A DNA stretch of 64,000 nucleotides. Origin: Corynebacterium afermentans subsp. lipophilum. GTDB lineage: Bacteria; Actinomycetota; Actinomycetes; Mycobacteriales; Mycobacteriaceae. The notes beneath the pieces were generated by a model. It did no database searches. It was not told the DNA's origin and saw only the letters and a list, made by a program, of their open reading frames with translations. The stretch covers positions 1,922,001 to 1,986,000 of the forward strand of contig NZ_CP046530.1 in assembly GCF_030408375.1 (NCBI RefSeq). The letters run 5' to 3'. Below, in pieces: positions 57,510 to 64,000 of this stretch (position 1 is the stretch's first letter; each line of letters starts with the position of its first letter). The translations under genes and the position numbers were made by a program.

Positions 57510-57806
57510 ATGAAGGAAGTTTCCGTAGATAAAGTCCCCGCAGGCGCGCAGCTTATCGACGTGCGCGAGCCCGACGAGTACGCCGCCGTCCGCGCCGAGG
57601 GCGCCGTGAACATCCCACTGTCCGAGTTCGTCGCACGCACCGACGAGATCGACCCGGAGCGCGACATTTACCTGATCTGCAAGTCCGGCGGCCGCAGCGC
57701 GCAAGCCGGCGAATACCTGGAGCAGGCCCGCGGCTGGGACAACGTCATCAACGTCGCCGGCGGCACCACTGCCTGGGTGGAGCAGGGCCTGCCACACCAG
57801 AATTAG
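57510..57806 (+). CDS. Rhodanese-like sulfurtransferase
   Basis: This 98-aa single rhodanese domain has LIDVREPDEYAAVRAEGAVN and the active-site loop LICKSGGRSAQAGEYL with its catalytic cysteine, and ends VAGGTTAWVEQGLP. It probably carries persulfide sulfur in the cytoplasm. The acceptor is unknown. The ATG at 57510 appears leaderless. It is followed by the MarR gene 55 bp later. Confidence 0.92.
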   Translation: MKEVSVDKVPAGAQLIDVREPDEYAAVRAEGAVNIPLSEFVARTDEIDPERDIYLICKSGGRSAQAGEYLEQARGWDNVINVAGGTTAWVEQGLPHQN

Positions 57807-57812
57807 GCAGTC

Positions 57813-57841
57813 TTAGGCGTTCCCAATTGTTGGGCGCCTAA
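57813..57841. promoter_or_regulatory. Candidate MarR operator upstream of the MarR gene
   Basis: TTAGGCG-TT-CCCAA and TTGGGCGCCTAA form a near-perfect inverted repeat with a 2-base bulge. It covers the expected -35 region (TTGTTG, 57827-57832) of a TATGAT promoter at 57849-57854. Autoregulation by the adjacent MarR protein is the natural inference. Confidence 0.6.
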
Positions 57842-57861
57842 ACATAGTTATGATGAAGGCC

Positions 57862-58299
57862 ATGCCCACGCTCCCCGAACTGCCGTCCACACTGGCCAAG
57901 TCCCCCCACTTCCAAGTTGAACGCGTGCGCAGGCACACCAAAGACGAGGTCGAGCGCACCCTGGCCAAGCACGACTCCACCATGCGCGAGTACTGGATCC
58001 TCACGTGCGTGGACGGGGAGCCGATGAGCCAGCGCCAGCTGTCGGAGCTGCTCACCATCGACGCGTCCGACATGGTCCGCCTCATCGACAACCTGGAGAA
58101 CAACAACTGGGTCACCCGCGAGCGCGACCCGAAGGACCGCCGCCGCCAGATCGTCGCCGCCACCAAGAAAGGCACCAAGGTGCTGGCGAAACTCGCCGCG
58201 GACGTGGCTGAGGCGGAGGACCGCGCGCTGGAGGCGTCTTCCAACAAGCAACTGAAGAGCCTGCGCAAGCTCTCCCAGGCGCTGGACGGCGACGACTAG
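57862..58299 (+). CDS. MarR-family transcriptional regulator
   Basis: This winged-helix repressor-type protein is about 145 aa. QRQLSELLTIDASDMVRLID is the recognition helix-turn-helix, and VTRERDPKDRRRQIVAATKKG is the wing with the family D-x-R-x-R signature. I place the start at ATG 57862 because TATGAT (57849-57854) ends 7 nt before it; ATGs at 57850 and 57853 lie inside that box. The gene sits directly before the large peptide synthetase, and similar sequence elements precede both, so it probably controls the synthetase and itself. Confidence 0.9.
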   Translation: MPTLPELPSTLAKSPHFQVERVRRHTKDEVERTLAKHDSTMREYWILTCVDGEPMSQRQLSELLTIDASDMVRLIDNLENNNWVTRERDPKDRRRQIVAATKKGTKVLAKLAADVAEAEDRALEASSNKQLKSLRKLSQALDGDD

Positions 58300-58320
58300 A
58301 ACGTGGGCGGGCGCAAATAG

Positions 58321-58341
58321 TTGGCGTTTCCCATAATTTGC
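58321..58341. promoter_or_regulatory. Possible second MarR site upstream of the synthetase
   Basis: GGCGTTTCCCATAATTTG resembles the left half of the MarR-gene palindrome (GGCGTTCCCAATTG) with two one-base insertions. It lies 32 to 52 bp before the synthetase ATG. The match is partial. Confidence 0.35.
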
Positions 58342-58372
58342 GGTTTTTCGTTGCGCTATTAGCCTTATCCGC

Positions 58373-61300
58373 ATGTCTCAGCCCGACAACCCCCTCCTTC
58401 GCAGCCACCTGGCCCCGCCGGCGCGGACGCTCATCGACGTCCTCACGGCCACCGCCGCCGAGCACCCCGATGCCGCCGCCATCGACGACGGCGGCGCGAA
58501 CTCCGCCGACGACGGCGTGCTCACCTACGCCGAACTGGTGGAGGAAATCGAGCGCCGCGCCGCCGACATGCGCAAGATGGGCGTGCGTGATGGGGGCCGC
58601 GTGGGGATCCGGATGACGTCGGGAAGCAGGGAGCTCTACCTTGCGATCCTGTCCACCATGCGCGCGGGCTGCGCGTACGTGCCGGTGGACGCGGACGACC
58701 CGGACGAGCGCGCGGAGACCGTGTTCGGAGAGGCGGACGTGGACGCGATCTGGACCGACGACGGCCTGCGGGTGCTCAAGCCTGCGCAGCCGACCCCGCT
58801 CGGCGAGGTCACCCCGGACCACGACTGCTGGATCATCTTCACCTCCGGCTCCACAGGAAAACCGAAAGGTGTGGCGGTGACGCACCGTTCGGCGGCCGCG
58901 TTCGTGGACGCGGAGGCGCGCCTGTTCTGCCAGGACAACCCGCTCGGCCCGGACGACCGCGTGCTGGCCGGGCTGTCCGTGGCCTTCGACGCGTCCTGCG
59001 AGGAGATGTGGCTGGCCTGGGGCCACGGCGCATGTCTGGTGCCGGCCCCGCGCGCGCTGGTGCGCTCCGGCCAGGACTTGGGCCCGTGGCTGATCCGCCG
59101 CGACATCACGGTCGTGTCCACGGTGCCGACGCTGGCCGGCCTGTGGCCGAAGGAGGCGCTGGACAACATCCGCCTGCTCATCGTGGGCGGCGAGGCCTGC
59201 TCGCAGGAACTGACCGACCGCCTGGCGGACGGCCGCGAGATGTGGAACACCTACGGCCCCACCGAGGCGACCGTGGTGGCCAGCGCGAAGCAACTGTTCC
59301 CGGGCGAGGCCGTGACCATCGGCTGGCCGCTCGACGGCTGGGATTTGGCAGTAGCCGACGACGGAGAACTCATCATCGGCGGCGTGGGCCTAGCCCGCTA
59401 CCTGGACCCGGAAAAGGACGCGGAGAAGTACGCGCCGATGGGCGACTGGGAGCGCGCGTACCGCACAGGCGACCACGTCAAACTCACGGACAACGGCCTT
59501 GCCTTTATCGGCCGCGCGGACGACCAGGTGAAGATCGGCGGGCGCCGCATCGAGCTGGGCGAGGTGGAGGCCAACGTCGCCGCGCTCGAGGGCGTGTACA
59601 ACTCGGCCGTGGCGGTGCAGGAGTTGCCGTCGGGCGACAAGGTGCTGGTGGGCTACGTCTCCCCCAACGACGGCACCGAGCTGGACGTGCAGCAGATGCG
59701 CGAGCGCCTCGCCGACACCATGCCCGCGGCGCTGGTGCCGCGCCTGCACGTCATGGACGAGCTGCCGATCCGCACCTCCGGCAAAGTGGACAAGAAGGCC
59801 CTGCCGTGGCCGCTGCCCGCCAGCGTGGACGCGGTCGGCCTGACCGAGACTGAAACGTGGGTGGCCGAGCAGTGGGTCGAGGTCCTCGGCCTGGACGTGC
59901 CGGGACGCGACGCGGACTTCTTCGAGCTCGGCGGCTCGTCGCTCGCGGCCGCCGCGCTGATCACCCGCCTGCGCGAGCGCGTGCCCACCATCGCGGTGCG
60001 CGACCTCTACGACCACCCCAGGCTAGAAACGCTTGCCTCGCTTATCGACGAGCTCACGCTTGCCAACCGCACCGCCAAACGCGAACGCGAGGTAGCGCCC
60101 GTCGGCGCCGGCACCCGCGTGGCGCAGACAGCGTTGATGGTGCCGGTGATGACGTTGAAGGCAGCCACGGCGGTGACCTGGGTGGCCATCGCGGCGAACC
60201 TGCTGGGCCTGACGGATCTGAGCTGGTCCTGGCTGGCCGCGGCGTTTTTGGTGCTGTGCACCCCGTTCGGGCGCATCCCGATCGGCGCACTGGGTGCCCG
60301 GCTGATCCGCGGCCGCGTGAAGCCCGGCGTGTACAAGCGCGGCGGCGCGCAGCACGTGCGGCTATGGGCGGCCGAGCGCTGGCTGGTCGCCTCCGGCGCG
60401 CTGAACATCTCCAGCGCCAACGCCGCGAAAATCACCGCCCGCATGCTGGGCGCAAAAATCGGCAAGGGTGTGGACATGCACGCGTTCGCGCCGGTGACGG
60501 GCCTGCTCACGGTCGGCGAGGGCTCCGCCATCGAGCCGGAGGTGGACCTGTCGGGCGTGTGGCTCGACGGCGACGAATTCCACATCGGCGAGGTGTCCAT
60601 TGGCGCGGAGGCGCGCGTCGGTGCGCGTTCCACGCTCATGCCCGGCACCGAGATCCGCAACGGCGCACACGTGGAGCCGGGCTCCACCGTCACCGGCCGC
60701 AAACCCGTGAAGAAGCGCTCGCGCTGGGCGGGCTCGCCCGCGCGCAAGGTGGGCCGCTCCAAGCACCGCTTCCCCGACGAGCGCCCGCCGCGCCGCCCAC
60801 TGTGGGCGCTGGGTTACGGCCTGACGTCACTGTTCCTCGCGCTGCTGCCGGCTACTGCCGGTGTCGCCGGCGCCGCCGCGACGGTGGGGCTGGCTCGCGT
60901 GGCGCATACCTCGTCGGTGTGGGGCCTGCTCGTGTTCGCCCCGGTCGGCGGCCTGGTCTACATCGGGGCTGGTTTGCTGTTGACGTGGCTGGCCGTGAGG
61001 GTGGCGTCGATAGGCGTAAAGCCCGGCGTCTTCCCTGTGCGCAGCGTGCATGGCTGGGCGCTGTGGACTGTGACCAGGCTTATGGACGACGCCCGCACCC
61101 GCTACTTCCCCATCTACGCAGGCCTGGCCACCCCGGTGTGGCTGCGGTCGCTGGGCGCGCAGATCGGCGAGCGCGCCGAGGTGTCCACCGCCGTGATGGT
61201 GCCGAAGCTGACCGAGGTGCGCGACGGGGCATTCCTTGCCGACGACACGATGGTCGGCACCTACGAACTCGGCGACGGCTGGATCCGCACCGACCACACC

Positions 61301-62167
61301 GTGGTGGGCAAGCGCTCCTTCGTGGGCAACTCCGGCATGGTCGCGCCCGGCCGCAAGCTGGCGAAACAGTCGCTGGTGGCGGTGCTGTCCGCGTCGCCGA
61401 AGAAGTCGAAGGCGGGCTCGAACTGGTGGGGCTCGCCGCCGGAGCGCATGCGCCGCGTCGAGGTTGAGGCCGCCGGCGAAGCGACCTACAAGCCGTCCGC
61501 GTCCTTGATGCGCAAGCGCGGGTTTGTGGAGACGCTGCGCCTGCTCGCGCCCATGACGCAGGCCGTGCTGGCCGCGGTGTTCGCCGCATCTGTGGTGACG
61601 CTTCTGGAGCGCTTCGGCTTCTGGACGTACCTCCTCGGCGGCCTAGTGTGGATGGCCGTGGGCGCGCTGGCCGTGCTCACCGCCGTGGTGGCGAAGTGGG
61701 TGCTGGTCGGGCGGCACCGCGCGGGTGAGCACCCGCTGTACTCCTGGTTCGTGTGGCTCAACGAGCTGCAGGACCAGTTCGTCGAGGTCGTCGCCGCGCC
61801 GTGGTTCTTCAACTGGGCCTCCGGCTCCGGCGAGATGAACCTGGTGCTGCGCGCGCTGGGTGTGCGCGTGGGCCGCGGCGCGTGGATCGAGTCCTACTGG
61901 TTCCCGGAGACGGACCTGTGCGTGGTGGGCCGCGGGGCGTCGGTCGGCCCGGGCACGGTGGTGCAGACGCACCTATTCCAGGACCGCGTGATGTCGCTGG
62001 ACACAGTGTCGATCCTGGACTCCGCGACGCTGGCAGCGCATTCGGTGTCTCTGCCGGGGTCCGCGATCGGCGCCGGCGCGACGGTGGGCCCGGGCTCGCT
62101 GGTCATGCGCGGCGACGAGGTGCCGGCAATGACCGTGTGGCAGGGCAACCCCGTGGAGCCGCAGTAG
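58373..62167 (+). CDS. Pls/PosA-type single-module non-ribosomal peptide synthetase
   Basis: This 1264-aa membrane enzyme has an adenylation domain (about residues 15-485) with IFTSGSTGKPKGVAVTH, FDASCEEMWLAWGHG, NTYGPTEAT, YRTGD and RTSGKVDKKALP. The carrier domain has its phosphopantetheine serine near residue 521 in FFELGGSSL. The C-terminal half has three pairs of membrane helices (about 585-645, 808-870, 1058-1115), each followed by a hexapeptide-rich soluble domain. This is the architecture of Streptomyces epsilon-poly-L-lysine synthetase and relatives, which make cationic homopolymers or diamino-acid polymers. The acidic residue at the A4 position after FDAS is compatible with a basic amino-acid substrate. 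No condensation or thioesterase domain, as in Pls. Confidence 0.9.
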   Translation: MSQPDNPLLRSHLAPPARTLIDVLTATAAEHPDAAAIDDGGANSADDGVLTYAELVEEIERRAADMRKMGVRDGGRVGIRMTSGSRELYLAILSTMRAGCAYVPVDADDPDERAETVFGEADVDAIWTDDGLRVLKPAQPTPLGEVTPDHDCWIIFTSGSTGKPKGVAVTHRSAAAFVDAEARLFCQDNPLGPDDRVLAGLSVAFDASCEEMWLAWGHGACLVPAPRALVRSGQDLGPWLIRRDITVVSTVPTLAGLWPKEALDNIRLLIVGGEACSQELTDRLADGREMWNTYGPTEATVVASAKQLFPGEAVTIGWPLDGWDLAVADDGELIIGGVGLARYLDPEKDAEKYAPMGDWERAYRTGDHVKLTDNGLAFIGRADDQVKIGGRRIELGEVEANVAALEGVYNSAVAVQELPSGDKVLVGYVSPNDGTELDVQQMRERLADTMPAALVPRLHVMDELPIRTSGKVDKKALPWPLPASVDAVGLTETETWVAEQWVEVLGLDVPGRDADFFELGGSSLAAAALITRLRERVPTIAVRDLYDHPRLETLASLIDELTLANRTAKREREVAPVGAGTRVAQTALMVPVMTLKAATAVTWVAIAANLLGLTDLSWSWLAAAFLVLCTPFGRIPIGALGARLIRGRVKPGVYKRGGAQHVRLWAAERWLVASGALNISSANAAKITARMLGAKIGKGVDMHAFAPVTGLLTVGEGSAIEPEVDLSGVWLDGDEFHIGEVSIGAEARVGARSTLMPGTEIRNGAHVEPGSTVTGRKPVKKRSRWAGSPARKVGRSKHRFPDERPPRRPLWALGYGLTSLFLALLPATAGVAGAAATVGLARVAHTSSVWGLLVFAPVGGLVYIGAGLLLTWLAVRVASIGVKPGVFPVRSVHGWALWTVTRLMDDARTRYFPIYAGLATPVWLRSLGAQIGERAEVSTAVMVPKLTEVRDGAFLADDTMVGTYELGDGWIRTDHTVVGKRSFVGNSGMVAPGRKLAKQSLVAVLSASPKKSKAGSNWWGSPPERMRRVEVEAAGEATYKPSASLMRKRGFVETLRLLAPMTQAVLAAVFAASVVTLLERFGFWTYLLGGLVWMAVGALAVLTAVVAKWVLVGRHRAGEHPLYSWFVWLNELQDQFVEVVAAPWFFNWASGSGEMNLVLRALGVRVGRGAWIESYWFPETDLCVVGRGASVGPGTVVQTHLFQDRVMSLDTVSILDSATLAAHSVSLPGSAIGAGATVGPGSLVMRGDEVPAMTVWQGNPVEPQ

Positions 62168-62194
62168 GGGTTTACGGCTCGGTTTCGTCCGCGC

Positions 62195-62338
62195 TCAGCT
62201 CCCGAAACTCATCGGTTTGCCGAACGGACTTTCTCCATCGAACAACTTCTGAAGTTTCGTCGTCGTAGCTGGCTCGTCCAGAATCTGCTGCACTTGGCGA
62301 AAGTCCTCTTCGGAGAGGAAAATCTGTTTCTCTTCCAT
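62195..62338 (-). CDS. Small protein resembling the C-terminal part of DUF1778 antitoxins
   Basis: This 47-aa ORF is preceded by a strong CAGGAGGCAACG and starts MEEKQIFLSEEDFRQVQQIL, then DEPATTTKLQKLFDGESPFG. The pattern LSEEDF...LDEP...L+kLF is like the C-terminal toxin-neutralising segment of DUF1778/TacA antitoxins, but the N-terminal ribbon-helix-helix DNA-binding part is missing. It follows the next gene by 30 bp in an evident two-gene operon of lower GC. Assignment as an antitoxin is tentative. Confidence 0.6.
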   Translation of the reverse strand: MEEKQIFLSEEDFRQVQQILDEPATTTKLQKLFDGESPFGKPMSFGS

Positions 62339-62368
62339 CGTTGCCTCCTGTGTATGGCTGTTTCTTCG

Positions 62369-62791
62369 TCAGTTCCATGGCCGGTCATGGTCCTTGGCTG
62401 TACGGAGGTTGCCTTCCCCCAGACATACTTTCCTATCCCGGAACGGCGCAGGCGTCCTTTCAAGGTTAAAAGCAAACCTCGAACGCCTGCTTGTTGGGTA
62501 AAACCACTGCAGCGGAGGTTCCTCCTGCTCCTCAAACCATTCCAGTTTCGATCCCGCGAATCGGTCGGAGTACGTCATCTCAGCTGCAGCTCTAATTAAT
62601 CGATCCCAATCGGTGTCTCCAGTCGATTGTGGAGCAGAGTGCGCGAGCAAAAACTCTTCGTCTTCAGGTATATCTCGGATGTCAGAGACCACCCGTTTGA
62701 GCACACGAACCGCGAAAGACGGGTCGTTCTCGGTCTGAATTTCGTTGCGCAACCAGTCCGCGAATTTGGGATACGAATAGTGCCGTTCCAC
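62369..62791 (-). CDS. Hypothetical protein, first gene of low-GC two-gene module
   Basis: This acidic protein of about 140 aa starts at GTG 62791 behind AGGAGG, giving VERHYSYPKFADWLRNEIQ. Later segments AHSAPQSTGDTDWDRLIRAA, LEWFEEQEEPPLQWFYP and ERTPAPFRDRKVCLGEG match the outline of a widespread actinobacterial family (TGD-x-x-W/D, W-x-x-E, P-x-x-FR-x-R-x-V) often found beside toxin or HTH genes. No catalytic motif is visible. Both genes lie between the synthetase and a surface-protein gene, with clearly more AT than either. Confidence 0.62.
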   Translation of the reverse strand: MERHYSYPKFADWLRNEIQTENDPSFAVRVLKRVVSDIRDIPEDEEFLLAHSAPQSTGDTDWDRLIRAAAEMTYSDRFAGSKLEWFEEQEEPPLQWFYPTSRRSRFAFNLERTPAPFRDRKVCLGEGNLRTAKDHDRPWN

Positions 62792-62859
62792 AACCACACC
62801 TCCTTCCACCGAGGTCAATCAACCTAATGAGCAACAGATTACTTGCTTGGGCAAGCGAA

Positions 62860-62893
62860 GGCCCCGCTTTGCGACGAATCGCAAAGCGGGGCC
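62860..62893. terminator. 15-bp hairpin terminator after the third surface-protein gene
   Basis: GGCCCCGCTTTGCGA, loop CGAA, then TCGCAAAGCGGGGCC form a perfect 15-bp stem 33 bp after the stop of the gene at 62927 (minus strand). No T tract follows, as for the hairpin at 55758. It also isolates the low-GC module from that gene. Confidence 0.75.
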
Positions 62894-62926
62894 GACGATC
62901 TCAGAGCGCTTCGGCGCTATAGGGCC

Positions 62927-63811
62927 CTAGACCGTCTCGCGGCGGCTGAAGGCGTAGCCCGCAGCGCCCACGATGGACAGGATCAGCAGCGCGACCAGGC
63001 CAGCGGGCAGCTCTGCCACACCGGTGGAGGCGTTCATGCCGCGCTCGCCGTTCGCTGTGGCGGCGTTGCCGGCACCGTTCGCTGCGGCGCCAGCGTTGCC
63101 AGTGCCTGCGTTACCTGCGGCCGGGGCGCCACCGTTGGCCTCGACCTGCTGGGCGATCTCCTCGCCGTGGTCCTTCTTCACCTGGTCGGACTCGGCCTTC
63201 TCCTCCGGGGAGGCAGGCTGGTCGACGCGGTTCGGGTCCTTGACCAGGTCGCCGTCCTTGTTCACGAAGTACTGCACACCGGCGATGATCAGGCCCAGGC
63301 CGGCGAGTGCACCCAGGGAGCCGAGCACGATCGCGGCAGTGTTGTCCTTGGTGGTCGGCGTGGCGGTGGCAGTGGCGGTACCGGTCGCGGTCTCCGTCGC
63401 AGTTGCCGTCGCGGTGCCGGTGGCAGTGCCCTCAGTGCCCGCGGCAGCGCCCGAGTCGCCCGCCGTTGCCGTTTCCGTGGCCGTCGCGGTGGCAGTGGCG
63501 GTTTCGGTCTCGGTCGCAGCCTGCTCATTCGTGCCCAGGGAGTTCGACGAGGCCGGCTCCGAGCCCTCCGGGGCGCCCGGAAGCAGCTGGTCGTTGGGGT
63601 TTTCCGGAGCGTTGCCGGTCGCCTGCGCGGCGCCGTCGCCAGTGCCGTTGCCGAAGATGCCCGTATCGGCATCGTTCGGGCTGTCGGTGGCCTGCTGCAC
63701 GCCGTCGTCGAGCTTCGGCGCGTTGCTCTCCTGAGCACCCGCAGTCGGGATTACGCCAGCACCAAGTGCGGCGGCGGTCGTCAGTGCGATTGCAGTCTTG
63801 TTCAAACGCAT
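62927..63811 (-). CDS. Surface protein with RGMNASTG C-terminal signal
   Basis: This 294-aa protein starts at ATG 63811 behind AAGGAG. A signal peptide (about residues 1-26) is followed by an Asn/Gly/Pro linker and a block of Thr-Ala and Glu-Thr repeats (about residues 97-155, TATATATETAT type). Then comes an internal hydrophobic helix (about 160-183), YFVNKDGDLVKDPNRVDQPA with SPEEKAESD, a low-complexity Gly/Asn/Ala stretch, and finally RGMNASTG, a hydrophobic helix and SRRETV. It is a paralogue in layout of the proteins at 55804 and 54818 but is unlinked from the sortase by 5.4 kb. Confidence 0.82.
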   Translation of the reverse strand: MRLNKTAIALTTAAALGAGVIPTAGAQESNAPKLDDGVQQATDSPNDADTGIFGNGTGDGAAQATGNAPENPNDQLLPGAPEGSEPASSNSLGTNEQAATETETATATATATETATAGDSGAAAGTEGTATGTATATATETATGTATATATPTTKDNTAAIVLGSLGALAGLGLIIAGVQYFVNKDGDLVKDPNRVDQPASPEEKAESDQVKKDHGEEIAQQVEANGGAPAAGNAGTGNAGAAANGAGNAATANGERGMNASTGVAELPAGLVALLILSIVGAAGYAFSRRETV

Positions 63812-64000
63812 TGTCTGCTCCTTCACTTTCGGTTGTTCATCCCACCCGCCTAGTGCATCGGCCAGGTGGCGGGGTTACGTTACAACCGGCCCCTCTACAT
63901 CCCCTGTCAGAACGGTACGAAATGCCCGCAGATAAGGGGCGGAAAATTATCCCCGGGGGATGGCGGGGGCGGGCTCCGCGGAGCCGTCGATAGGCCCGGC

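Noticed and set aside
57502..57511. ATG starts for the sortase at 57502 or 57511
   Set aside because: They fall within or before the TATGAT box and lack a Shine-Dalgarno sequence. The GTG at 57490 gives a normal membrane-anchor N terminus at 7 nt from the box.

Overview
The window is a high-GC actinobacterial chromosome segment, most likely from the genus Corynebacterium. The evidence is a corynebacterial-type threonine exporter (thrE), an otsA-otsB trehalose locus beside it, a PhoR/PhoS-type two-component pair near purC-purB-purD and ptrB, and CarD- and RadA-flanked gene order. The long folE-folP-folB-folK / ftsH / hpt / tilS / dacB / ppa block has the order known from mycobacteria and corynebacteria. 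Several genes appear leaderless, with a TATNNT -10 box 6 to 8 nt before the start codon, which is common in this group.

Layout. 1-9,001: ptrB, purC, purB, purD, a HIT protein, the phosphate-type two-component system and tRNA-Thr(TGT). 9,068-14,040: thrE, a lysine-rich histone-like protein, otsA, a lipoprotein, otsB and a PHB-depolymerase-like hydrolase. 14,015-22,104: the conserved rlmB-cysS-ispF-ispD-carD block, interrupted by three secreted beta-rich proteins between cysS and ispF and by an HNH endonuclease gene between ispF and ispD. 22,286-30,771: lpqE-like lipoprotein, radA, carbonic anhydrase, mutY, a secreted lipase and clpC. 30,796-35,831: CHY zinc-finger protein, NlpA-type lipoprotein, ptsI and a bglF-type PTS transporter, placed between clpC and lysS. 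35,911-46,660: lysS to hpt, a tightly packed minus-strand array joining folate and pantothenate genes with ftsH. 46,661-48,121: a lower-GC insertion with a small ORF, tRNA-like fragments and a HEPN-like protein. 48,122-52,608: tilS, dacB, ppa and a 14-TM drug exporter.

52,685-63,811 is a cell-surface and secondary-metabolism region. It holds a metzincin-like surface protease with a Ser/Thr-rich repetitive stalk and two surface proteins with an unusual C-terminal signal (RG-hydrophobic-E/N-A-E/S-TG). A sortase lies directly upstream of those two. It is divergent from a rhodanese gene, and their -10 boxes overlap. Next come a MarR regulator and a Pls/PosA-type single-module peptide synthetase of 1264 residues, then a small low-GC two-gene module, then a third surface protein with the same C-terminal signal 5.4 kb from the sortase.

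The most striking signal is not a gene. An 11-bp sequence, GCYTRTCGACG (reverse CGTCGAYARGC), occurs at least 22 times in both orientations, in genes and between genes. I estimate about 0.2 by chance at this base composition. The best candidate functional systems are the sortase with its non-canonical substrates and the MarR-controlled Pls-type synthetase.
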